The notes beneath the pieces are model-generated. The model searched no databases. It was not told the DNA's origin and saw only the letters and a list, made by a program, of their open reading frames with translations. From Planctomycetaceae bacterium (GTDB lineage: Bacteria > Planctomycetota > Planctomycetia > Pirellulales > UBA1268), in assembly GCA_005791575.1 (NCBI GenBank), contig SXWA01000002.1, forward strand, positions 1 through 32,614: 32,614 nucleotides of DNA, read 5' to 3'. Shown here one piece after another: positions 1-8,016 of this stretch (position 1 is its first letter; every line of letters begins with the position of its first letter). A program made the position numbers and the translations under genes.

Positions 1-73
1 CTGCGCTTTTCACGGGAGCTGCGCTCCCGGCACCTCATCCATGAGGTGCAGCAGGCTGTGTGTCCACAGCCTG
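1..73 (+). repeat. Multi-hairpin repeat, copy 1 (5' truncated by window edge)
   Basis: Adjacent perfect stem-loops CGGGAGC-tgc-GCTCCCG (13-29), GCACCTCAT-cc-ATGAGGTGC (30-49), CAGGCTGTG-tgtc-CACAGCCTG (52-73); near identical to copies 2-4. Confidence 0.93.
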
Positions 74-79
74 CCAGCA

Positions 80-196
80 GCCCGTGGCCAAAGTCCATCC
101 CTGGCCTTTGGCCACTCGAAAACCTGCGCTTTTCACGGGAGCTGCGCTCCCGGCACCTCTTCCATGAGGTGCCGCAGGCTGTTTGTCCACCGCCTG
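80..196 (+). repeat. Multi-hairpin repeat, copy 2 (full length)
   Basis: GTGGCCAAAG..CTTTGGCCAC (84-115), GAAAA..TTTTC (118-134), CGGGAGC..GCTCCCG (136-152), GCACCTC..GAGGTGC (153-172), CAGGC..GCCTG (175-196). Confidence 0.93.
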
Positions 197-399
197 TTGG
201 CCAGTTCACGGGATCAAATCGGCCAGTTGGTGCGCGCCGGTGCCGTTTCGTCGCTCACGCGAGTGCAGCCCGACGCGGGTGGCCACCGGCCCGCGGCCGA
301 CTGCTCCGAACCGAGTCATTGCGTCGGTGGGTGGAAACTGGCATAAACAGACATTTTATGACCATCCAACCTGGTGTGGAGCGGTCAGAGGCTTCACCT

Positions 400-520
400 A
401 GCAGCCCGTGGCCAAAGTCCATCCCTGGCCTTTGGCCACACGAAAACCTGCGGTTTTCACGGGAGTTGCGCTCCCGGCACCTCATCCATGAGGTGCATCC
501 GGCTGTTTGTCCACAGCCTG
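400..520 (+). repeat. Multi-hairpin repeat, copy 3 (full length)
   Basis: GTGGCCAAAG..CTTTGGCCAC (408-439), GAAAACC-tgc-GGTTTTC (442-458), CGGGAG..CTCCCG (460-476), GCACCTCAT-cc-ATGAGGTGC (477-496), GGCTGT..ACAGCC (501-518). Confidence 0.93.
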
Positions 521-809
521 CCAGTGAATGGTGAGGATCACACGATCATGGTGCAGCCGGTGAAGAACAGACTGAGTCCCTACGAAGCCGGGTGGCTGTC
601 GATGCTGGTGGTCAATGGCCTGGCGACCAGGGAATCGATCCGCCGATCGCAGTGCCGCGATGGCGTTCGCCGTCCGACCATCTCCGACCTCCACGAACAG
701 CGTGTCCGCCGCCTGCAGCAGCGGGACCAGGACCGGCGGCGGAGCGGCTGATGGCACGGGATCCCCGGCCGTGATGGGATTCCCGGACCGTCGTCTGTGA
801 CGGGTTGCG

Positions 810-1451
810 ATGACGGCTTCCGACGACGGGCCGCGGTGCCCCCCTTCCGCGGAAACGCCCGTTTCGCTCCACACGTTTTTCTCGGCAGCGTTGGGCCATC
901 CGCGCGTCGTCGGTGCCATCGCGCCCTCGTCCTCATGGCTGGCGGCGGAGATGATCCGCCGCGCGGATCCGCAGCCGGGCCAGCTCGTCGTCGAACTGGG
1001 AAGCGGCACCGGGCCGATGACCCGGGCGCTGGTCACAGCCGGCCCCGGGCTTCCCCGCTTCGCCGTGGAACCTGTCGCCACGCTCGCGGCCGCGACGCGG
1101 CGTGCCGCCCCCGGCGTGGAGGTGGTCGAGGGGAGTGCCGAACACCTCCCCGCCATGCTCGCCGACCGCGGACTCGGCCCGATCGACCGGATCGTCAGCA
1201 GCCTCCCCTTCGCAGCCTGGCCGGCGGACCTGCAGGATAGGGTGCTCGCCGGCATCACGGCGGCCCTCGCACCACGGGGCCGGATGGTGACGTTCACCTA
1301 CGCCGTCAGCCCTCTGCTCCCGGCCGGCCGCCGCTTCCGCCAACGGCTCACCGAGTCGTTCGCGCATGTCACCGCGACCCCGATCGTCTGGGCGAATCTC
1401 CCTCCGGCCTTCGTCTACGTCTGCGAGGGCGTTGCCCTGCCTCAGCCGTGA
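810..1451 (+). CDS. Class I SAM-dependent methyltransferase, phospholipid N-methyltransferase (PmtA)-like
   Basis: 213 aa; 'HPRVVGAIAPSSSWLA' and SAM motif 'VVELGSGTGPMT'; 'VSSLPFAAWP'. Confidence 0.8.
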   Translation: MTASDDGPRCPPSAETPVSLHTFFSAALGHPRVVGAIAPSSSWLAAEMIRRADPQPGQLVVELGSGTGPMTRALVTAGPGLPRFAVEPVATLAAATRRAAPGVEVVEGSAEHLPAMLADRGLGPIDRIVSSLPFAAWPADLQDRVLAGITAALAPRGRMVTFTYAVSPLLPAGRRFRQRLTESFAHVTATPIVWANLPPAFVYVCEGVALPQP

Positions 1452-1563
1452 GCGGCCGCGGCCCGCGTCTCGAGCGCACCGTTGGCCGATTCCGCCGCGC
1501 TCGGCACGGCGCTCCCCTCCTCGCCGCGCGACCGCCGGGCGAACGCCGCCGCCCGGCAGACGG

Positions 1564-2295
1564 TCAATAGCCGGTGGTGGCGCCCGGCGCCCCGCCGGCG
1601 AGCCCGACCGCGGGCCGCCCGAGCCGGCGGTTGAGCTCGTCGAGGATCTCGCGCGTCCGGCTCGAACCGCAGCGCGTGCACCCCAGTTCGCGCATCCGCA
1701 GCAGGCCGTCGATGTCGCGGATCCCCCCGGCCGCCTTCACCTGCACCTGGGGAGCCGCATGCCGGCGCATGAGGATCACGTCCGCCTCGGTGGCCCCGCC
1801 GCTGCCGAACCCGGTCGATGTCTTCACCCAGTCGCACCCGAGGTCGCTCGCGATCGCGCAGAGGTGGATCTTCTGCGCGTCGTCGAGGAAGCAGTTCTCG
1901 AAGATCACCTTCACCTTCTTCCCGGCCGCGTGGACCTCGTCGGTCACCGCCCGGATGTCGGACCGGACATGATCCCAGTGGCCGCTCACGACGCGCGAGA
2001 TGGTGACCACCATGTCGAGCTCCTCACCTCCGTCGGCGAGGGCCTGCCGCGTCTCGGCCACCTTGGCCGCGGTCGTCTGGGCGCCGTGGGGGAAGCCGAT
2101 CGTGGTGCTCGCCCTGACCGTCGAGCCGGCGAGCAATTCCGCGCAGCGCGCAAGCGCGTGGGGCATGATGCACACGCTGGCCACGTCGTAGGCCAGCGCC
2201 AGGCGGCAGCCCGCCTCCAGTTCGTCCCACGTGAGGGTGGGCACGAGCAGCGCGTGGTCGATCATCTTGGCCAAGTCGGTGTAGCCGGCATGCAC
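1564..2295 (-). CDS. deoC: Deoxyribose-phosphate aldolase
   Basis: 'IDHALLVPTLTWDELEAGCRLA', 'TTIGFPHGAQTTAAKVAET', 'KVIFENCFLDD', 'WVKTSTGFGSGGATEADV', 'VKAAGGIRD'. ORF extends to 2499, but DeoC homology begins near a GTG at 2295. Confidence 0.88.
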   Translation of the reverse strand: MHAGYTDLAKMIDHALLVPTLTWDELEAGCRLALAYDVASVCIMPHALARCAELLAGSTVRASTTIGFPHGAQTTAAKVAETRQALADGGEELDMVVTISRVVSGHWDHVRSDIRAVTDEVHAAGKKVKVIFENCFLDDAQKIHLCAIASDLGCDWVKTSTGFGSGGATEADVILMRRHAAPQVQVKAAGGIRDIDGLLRMRELGCTRCGSSRTREILDELNRRLGRPAVGLAGGAPGATTGY

Positions 2296-2336
2296 GGCAG
2301 CGACTCCGGAAACGGGGAACGGGTGCGGCTGACCGG

Positions 2337-4073
2337 TCAACGACGGTCGTCGAGCGGCGCATCGCCGGCAGCCTGGCGGGTGACGATCGGCACGTGGCCG
2401 ACCTCCAGCCCGGGCGGGGGCTCGACGATCAGCGCGGGATCGAGATCGGCCAGGCTGCCGATCGCGGGGGGAGGGAGGTACTCCCCGTCGCGGCGCCACT
2501 GACGATGCAACTTCTCGACCCGCGCCTGGAGCGCCTCCCGTTCGGCGGCCGTGAGATCGGCGTTGAGGAGGGCGGGCTGGTCGGCGAACCGGTACCAGTG
2601 GTAGGTGACGACGCTCGAGTCACCGAGCCTCACGGTGAACGGGCCCGCCACCGGCCCAGGCTGCTTCCAGCAGCTGCCAGTGTCGTCCGGGGTGGTGTAG
2701 GGCTCCGGGGTGGCGGCGCGCGGACGGGTGAAGCGGTGACCGGTCAGGCCGGTCTCCGCCGGCACGTCGGCCGCGGGCACCACCACCCACTCCGGTTTTC
2801 CCTCCGCCGGGGTGTCCAGACGGTAATACTCCGGCAGCGTGACCCGCGGTCCGGGGCCGTCGTCGGTGTCGCTGACGAGAGGGCGGGTCCAGCGGTAGCC
2901 GTAGGTGTGGGGATCGAGCGCCTCGGCGGTGGCGAACGACGACCAGGCGAGCCCCACCTTCTTCTCGCGCGGCGTGCCGGGGGGATAGATCCGCCAGGTC
3001 GATCCACCGCCCCCGGTGAAGGTGTGGACGGCCGCGGCCTCCGGATCGATACGGCCGCTGGCGACCGGACCGCCGGCGAACCAGCGCTCCACGGCATCCC
3101 ACAGGGCGGCGCGCTCGTAGGCCGTCACCCGGTGGACCACCGCCGAGCGACCGTCGGGTCCGCGCGGAAACGACGTCGGCGCCACGCGGGCGAACGTCCT
3201 TCCCCCGGCATCCACCGCCTGCACGGCGGGGACATACTGGGTCTCCATCTGCAGCGCGCGATTGGGATGCGACGGCCGGCTGTCGAGGAACATGCCCGCC
3301 AGCGCCGGATCGGCGAGCGACGCCCGCGACCAGTAGAACGGCGTGAAGAAGGCCACCGGCCCTTTGAAGTTGCCGGTGTTGAGGAACAGCGTCCAACAAT
3401 TGCCGCCGGTGGGCACCGGCTGGCCGGCCGTCGTCGCCTTGGCGGCGACCAGTGGCAGCGGCAGGTAGCCGTAGCCCACCAACTGCCCGCACGTCCCCTG
3501 CCGGAGGTTGAGCCCGTCCGGCGGCCAGAGCACCCACGGGCTCAGCTGCGCGACGCCGTACATCCCCAGCGGCTTGTCCCAGTCACGGCTCTTGCCGGCA
3601 CCGGGCCCGTTGGCCCATTCGCTGAAGTTGCGTGCCACCCCCCCCATGATGAACTTCGGTGTCTCGGTGGCGAAGCGCGTGTCACGCCACCACCCGAGGC
3701 CCCCCTCGATGTCGGAGTAGAGGTCGGCCGGTTTCGGCCCGTCGTACTGCGCGAACATCCAGGTGCCGAACAGGCCGGTCTGGAACCGGTTGCCGGGATA
3801 GCGCCCGAGCAGCGGCCAAGCGGCGACGTACAGCGAGAATCCGGCGTTGTAGCGGTCGGGCACCTGCTCGTGCGGCACGAGCAGGTAGCCCGCCATCTCC
3901 ACCTCGGCAGGCGGTGCCGCGCCCGGCCCGTCGGCAGCGAAGCACGTGGTGGCGGTCGTGGCGCAGGCGATCGCCAGCCCGGCGACTGCCGTGAGACGCG
4001 ACCAAGCCCCGCAGGAACCACCGCGGGCGCCGACGGCACGCCCGGAAACCCCGCACGGAAGGAATGCCAGCAT
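2337..4073 (-). CDS. Conserved-looking secreted protein of unknown function
   Basis: 578 aa with N-terminal signal-like segment (LTAVAGLAIACATTATTCFAADG); same strand, 18 bp downstream of the DUF1501 gene. Confidence 0.65.
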   Translation of the reverse strand: MLAFLPCGVSGRAVGARGGSCGAWSRLTAVAGLAIACATTATTCFAADGPGAAPPAEVEMAGYLLVPHEQVPDRYNAGFSLYVAAWPLLGRYPGNRFQTGLFGTWMFAQYDGPKPADLYSDIEGGLGWWRDTRFATETPKFIMGGVARNFSEWANGPGAGKSRDWDKPLGMYGVAQLSPWVLWPPDGLNLRQGTCGQLVGYGYLPLPLVAAKATTAGQPVPTGGNCWTLFLNTGNFKGPVAFFTPFYWSRASLADPALAGMFLDSRPSHPNRALQMETQYVPAVQAVDAGGRTFARVAPTSFPRGPDGRSAVVHRVTAYERAALWDAVERWFAGGPVASGRIDPEAAAVHTFTGGGGSTWRIYPPGTPREKKVGLAWSSFATAEALDPHTYGYRWTRPLVSDTDDGPGPRVTLPEYYRLDTPAEGKPEWVVVPAADVPAETGLTGHRFTRPRAATPEPYTTPDDTGSCWKQPGPVAGPFTVRLGDSSVVTYHWYRFADQPALLNADLTAAEREALQARVEKLHRQWRRDGEYLPPPAIGSLADLDPALIVEPPPGLEVGHVPIVTRQAAGDAPLDDRR

Positions 4074-4091
4074 GCGTGTCTCCGCCGGTCG

Positions 4092-5516
4092 TCAACCGAA
4101 CAACGCCGTGATCGCACGCCCGGGGCGGACGAACTGCGGCCGGCCTGCCAGGTCGGGCAGGATCTGCCCCTCGGGCACACCGAGGGCATGGTACAGCGTG
4201 GCGACGAGGTCCCGGGGGGCGACCGGATCGGCGGCAGGGAACGCGGCATGGCGGTCGCTCGCCCCGTGGACATGGCCACGACGGAACGGCCCGCCGGCGA
4301 GCACGGTGCTGAAGCAGCCGGGCCAGTGGTCGCGGCCGTCGGCGCCGGCGCCGGCGTCGCTGTTGACCTGCCCGACGCGCGGCGTGCGGCCGAACTCACC
4401 GGTCCAGACCACGATCGTCTCGTCGAGGAGCCCCCGCTCCTCGAGGTCGTCGAGCAGCGCCGCGAAGGCGATGTCGGCCACCGGCATCAGCCGCTCGCGG
4501 TGGTCGATGAAGTTCCGCGAGTGGGTGTCCCAGTAGACGCTGACGTTCTTGATGCCGTCGTTGGGCCAGAAGACCGTCACCAACGGCACGCCGCGCTCCA
4601 CCAACCGGCGCGCCTGGAGCACCGACTGACCGTGCGGGTTGCGGCCGTAGCGGTCGCGGACCGCATCCGGCTCCTGGCCGAGATCGAAGGCGCCGCGCCC
4701 GCTGGCGGTGCTCGTGAGCAGATCGAACGCGCGCCGCCGGAATTCGTCCTGCAGTGCCGCCGCATCCCCCTTGGCGGCGATCTGCCGGTCGAGCCTGGCG
4801 AGGAGGCGCATCCGGTCGTCGAGACGGTCGATCGAGAGCTGGTCGGAAAGCTCCATGTCGGGCACGCGGTAGCCGGGCAGCGCCGGATCGTCGTCGATGG
4901 TGAGCGGGTCGTGGACGCCCCCCAACCAGCCGGCGAACTGGCCCTGACTCTCCTCGACGAACCGGGGCACGTCGCCCGGCACCGTGGGGCGCATCTGCAC
5001 CACCGGCGGCAGGGCGCCGGTGCCGCGGCCGAGGGCCGCCAGCGCCGAGCCGATGTTGGGCCACTGGGCGCGGCGGTCGGTGCTCGTGACCGGAGGCTCG
5101 CCGGTGAGGAGGAAGCTCGTCGACTTGGTGTGGTCGGCATTGTCGTGGGTCATCGACCGCACGATGCACAAGCGGTCGGTGCGTTGGGCCAACCGGGGAA
5201 AGTGCTCGCTGATGCGGATCCCCGGCACCGCCGTGGCGATCGGCCGGAACTCACCCCGCACCTCCACCGGCGCGTCGGGCTTGGGATCCCACGTCTCGAG
5301 CTGCGACGGACCACCCCACATGAAGAGGAAGATGCAGCGTGTCGCGCGGCCGAACGAGGCGCCGTTCGTCACGGCCTTCGCCGCAGCCGTCTCCGCAGCC
5401 CGCGCCGCGAGCAGTTCGGGCAGGCCGAGCCCGAGCATGCCGAGGCCGCCGAGCCGGAGGATCTCCCGACGCTGGCAGGCGGTGCGGCGAAACTCAGGAC
5501 AGACCGGCCAGTGCAT
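4092..5516 (-). CDS. DUF1501 domain protein (sulfatase-like, twin-Arg-type N-terminus)
   Basis: 'RREILRLGGLGMLGLGLPELL', 'CIFLFMWGGPSQLETWDPKPDAP', 'VVWTGEFGRTPRVG', 'GRDHWPGCFSTVLAGGPFRRGHVHGASD'. ORF extends to 5552; M at 5516 preferred. Confidence 0.9.
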   Translation of the reverse strand: MHWPVCPEFRRTACQRREILRLGGLGMLGLGLPELLAARAAETAAAKAVTNGASFGRATRCIFLFMWGGPSQLETWDPKPDAPVEVRGEFRPIATAVPGIRISEHFPRLAQRTDRLCIVRSMTHDNADHTKSTSFLLTGEPPVTSTDRRAQWPNIGSALAALGRGTGALPPVVQMRPTVPGDVPRFVEESQGQFAGWLGGVHDPLTIDDDPALPGYRVPDMELSDQLSIDRLDDRMRLLARLDRQIAAKGDAAALQDEFRRRAFDLLTSTASGRGAFDLGQEPDAVRDRYGRNPHGQSVLQARRLVERGVPLVTVFWPNDGIKNVSVYWDTHSRNFIDHRERLMPVADIAFAALLDDLEERGLLDETIVVWTGEFGRTPRVGQVNSDAGAGADGRDHWPGCFSTVLAGGPFRRGHVHGASDRHAAFPAADPVAPRDLVATLYHALGVPEGQILPDLAGRPQFVRPGRAITALFG

Positions 5517-5687
5517 CACTCTCTCCCGCGGTCGACGCGACGAGTGTACCAAGCGTGCGGCCGCCGGCTCGCGGCAGCGCGGGGGGGCGGCGTCTGGGGC
5601 GCGGCTGCGGGAAACAGTCCGGCGCTTCCTCGGGACGCTGGCCGTGGATCGATCGGAGCCGCGGCCCGCAGAGGGCGGCGCGGGTGA

Positions 5688-6449
5688 TCAGTTTGCCGGA
5701 GCAGCCTCGGCGGCCTCACCGAGCCGCAGCCCCTCCTCGGCCATCAGCGGCAGGAGCCGTTCGCGGAGCGGCTTGAGCTCGCGCGCGAGGAAGCCACGCA
5801 CGTCTCCGGTGCGCCGGATCGCATACTGCTCGGCCACTACCCGGCCGTCATCCATCCGCGAGTATTTGAAGATGTTGAACTCGACCATCGATCCGTCGGC
5901 CGGCCCGACCACGAAGTCGACGATGCTCGCCCCGGTCGCGGCGTGCTCCATGAGCGCGCAGGGGGCCTGCGGATAGACCATCTTCACCTGCTTCACCAAC
6001 CCGCCGGCGAGCGCCTTGGGATCCTGCGACTTGTCGTACACCCGCACGGAGGCGAGCCTGGTCCAGCGGTCGAGTTTCTCCCCCTTGGGGATGAACTCCA
6101 GCACCTGCTCGTTGTCGTTGGCACCCTGGGAGGCGAGGACGAGCGTCTGGCCGTCGAAGCTCACCACGTCGCCACCGTCCGGCCCGTCGGCACCGGCCTG
6201 ATTCGCCTGCCCGGCTGCCTGCCCGGCGCACAGTCCCACGCACACGATCAGCAGTCCGTGGACCACCCTTCTGCGGCAGCGCGCCACCGCACTGCAGAGG
6301 GAACAACTGCTGCCGAGGGCCCCGGGGCCGGGCCGACCCCGTATCGCCACCCGCACGACATTCACCGACGGATGGATTCCCCACTCGGCCAGCGGAAGGG
6401 GCGCGGCGGCTCGCATGGCATTCCTCGCGGCGTCTCGAAGGTGGATCAA
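5688..6449 (-). CDS. Hypothetical secreted protein
   Basis: 253-aa ORF with hydrophobic segment (VVHGLLIVCVGLCAGQAAGQA) then a soluble domain; start uncertain. Confidence 0.6.
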   Translation of the reverse strand: MIHLRDAARNAMRAAAPLPLAEWGIHPSVNVVRVAIRGRPGPGALGSSCSLCSAVARCRRRVVHGLLIVCVGLCAGQAAGQANQAGADGPDGGDVVSFDGQTLVLASQGANDNEQVLEFIPKGEKLDRWTRLASVRVYDKSQDPKALAGGLVKQVKMVYPQAPCALMEHAATGASIVDFVVGPADGSMVEFNIFKYSRMDDGRVVAEQYAIRRTGDVRGFLARELKPLRERLLPLMAEEGLRLGEAAEAAPAN

Positions 6450-6604
6450 CCGGGGAGCCTACGGCCGAGCGCGGAAAACACACAAGCCCGCGCAGCGCAT
6501 CCTCACTCGCGGCGCTCCGCTTTCATCTTTCATCGCCCGATGCCGTGCAGCAGACTGGGGCCGAAACGCCACCCCCGCATCCCCCGCCCCCCCGACTCCG
6601 CCCC

Positions 6605-7282
6605 ATGAAGCCCACCATCCTCCGTGCCCAGGTCACCACACCGGACGGCCGGCTCATGACACTGCACGAACACGACGGGGCGTTCACGATCCGTGTCGCC
6701 GGGGTCGAGCTGATGACCACCCGGCAGCATCACTCGGAGGAGCGGCTGGCGCTCCTCGCCTGCGAACCGCTCCGCCGCGTGCGCGGAGCGCGGGTGCTGA
6801 TCGGCGGCCTCGGCTTCGGCTTCACCCTGCGGACAGCGCTCGGCATCCTCGGCGCCGATGCCGCCGTCGTCGTCGCGGAGCTGATCCCGGAGGTGGTCGC
6901 CTGGAACCGCGACCCGGCGTATGGCCTGGCTGGCCCCACGCTCGAAGATCCCCGCGTCACGGTCGTCGTCGGCGACGTCGGCGACGTGCTCCGCAGGGAC
7001 AAAGCCGCCTTCGACGCCGTGATCCTCGATGTCGACAACGGCGCCGCCGGCCTGACGACAGTCGACAACGGGCGGCTCTACACGGCGAACGGACTGACGC
7101 GGGCCCGGGCGGCCCTCCGGCCGCGTGGCTGCCTGGCCGTGTGGTCGGCCGACGGCGACCCAGCCTTCGCGGAACGGATGCGGCGCAGCGGGTTCGCCGT
7201 GACCACCGAACGGGCACGGGTGCATGCCGGGGGGGGGAGCTGGAACCACCTGTTCATCGGCCGCGTCCCCGCCACACGCTGA
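6605..7282 (+). CDS. Spermidine synthase-family / spermine synthase-like protein
   Basis: 'RVLIGGLGFGFTLRTAL', 'VVVAELIPEVVAWNRD', 'DAVILDVDNGAAGLTTVDNGRLYTANGLTRARAALRPRGCLAVWS'. M at 6605 preferred over the ORF start at 6545. Confidence 0.75.
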   Translation: MKPTILRAQVTTPDGRLMTLHEHDGAFTIRVAGVELMTTRQHHSEERLALLACEPLRRVRGARVLIGGLGFGFTLRTALGILGADAAVVVAELIPEVVAWNRDPAYGLAGPTLEDPRVTVVVGDVGDVLRRDKAAFDAVILDVDNGAAGLTTVDNGRLYTANGLTRARAALRPRGCLAVWSADGDPAFAERMRRSGFAVTTERARVHAGGGSWNHLFIGRVPATR

Positions 7283-7365
7283 CGGCGGCGGTTTCCGGGA
7301 GTCCACCGGCGTGCGATGATCGCCGCACCGATACCAATCCTCACACTGCCGCCACGGGACCGCCG

Positions 7366-7941
7366 ATGGATGCCCCCCTCACCCCACCGTCCACGCATGC
7401 CCGACGACCTCCGCGCCAACTGGTGCGGCAGATGGTGGAAGTGGCCGTGATCGCCGGGCTGGCGGCAGCCCTCCATGCCCTGCGCACGGCCGGCTGGGTC
7501 GATGGCGAACCGCTCTGCTGGATCGTGGTGGGGCTGGCGCTGGCGAAGACCGGCTATTTCCTCGTCGAGAACCTCCAGCACATCCTCCTCGCGACCGCCC
7601 ACGAAATCGCCTACCACCGGTTCCTCGGGCTGATGGGGGTGAACATGATGCAGATCACCCTCTCGTTCGCCCTCGACTGCTGGCTGCTCGAATCGGCGGT
7701 GCCGCGCAGTTTCAGCGGCTTCGACCCGGCGACGATGACTCCGGCGGGGGTGTTTTTCGACTGCTTCTTCTACAGCGTGCTCAATTTCTCCTTCTTCGGG
7801 TTCGGTGAGATCCTCCCGCAGACGATCCCCGCCAAGATCGTCACCCTCCTCGAGGTGATCCTCGCCTTCTTCACCGTGATCTTCCTCCTCTCCGACTTCA
7901 TCAGCCTCAAGGATTCGCTCCGCGGCGGCCGGTCGGGGTAG
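7366..7941 (+). CDS. Membrane protein resembling a two-TM-type (Ion_trans_2) potassium channel pore domain
   Basis: 191 aa from ATG 7366 in frame of ORF 6415..7941; several TM segments; pore-like 'FFYSVLNFSFFGFGEILPQTIPAKIVTLLEVILAFFTVIFLLSDFISL'. Confidence 0.6.
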   Translation: MDAPLTPPSTHARRPPRQLVRQMVEVAVIAGLAAALHALRTAGWVDGEPLCWIVVGLALAKTGYFLVENLQHILLATAHEIAYHRFLGLMGVNMMQITLSFALDCWLLESAVPRSFSGFDPATMTPAGVFFDCFFYSVLNFSFFGFGEILPQTIPAKIVTLLEVILAFFTVIFLLSDFISLKDSLRGGRSG

Positions 7942-7968
7942 CAGCCCGTGGCCAAAGCCCATCCCCGC
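7940..7968 (+). repeat. 5' fragment of the multi-hairpin repeat
   Basis: AGCAGCCCGTGGCCAAAGcCCATCCCcG matches the first ~28 nt of copies 2 and 3 with two differences; the remainder of the unit is not recognisable. Confidence 0.65.
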
Positions 7969-8016
7969 CCCACGTCCCGCAAGCGCGCCTTGTGCGCCGA
8001 CAGGGTGTCGGTGACG

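Noticed and set aside
319-347. sigma70-like promoter TTGCGT-17-CATAAA
   Set aside because: Weak match, planctomycete promoter consensus uncertain, no clear gene directly downstream.
1-520. CRISPR array
   Set aside because: Repeats are ~120 bp, only three, irregularly spaced, contain multiple hairpins; no cas genes in window.
1-520. Integron attC sites / gene cassettes
   Set aside because: Hairpins are several short independent ones rather than a single long imperfect palindrome, no clear RYYYAAC/GTTRRRY ends, no integrase in window.
46-534. 162-aa ORF across the repeat cluster (and 41-346, 374-751)
   Set aside because: Translation simply follows the hairpin repeats (e.g. repeated 'SPWPKSIPGLWP.ENLRFSRELRSRHL'); no independent evidence of coding.
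482-1297. 271-aa minus-strand ORF
   Set aside because: Antisense to the methyltransferase and extends into the repeat; no family resemblance.
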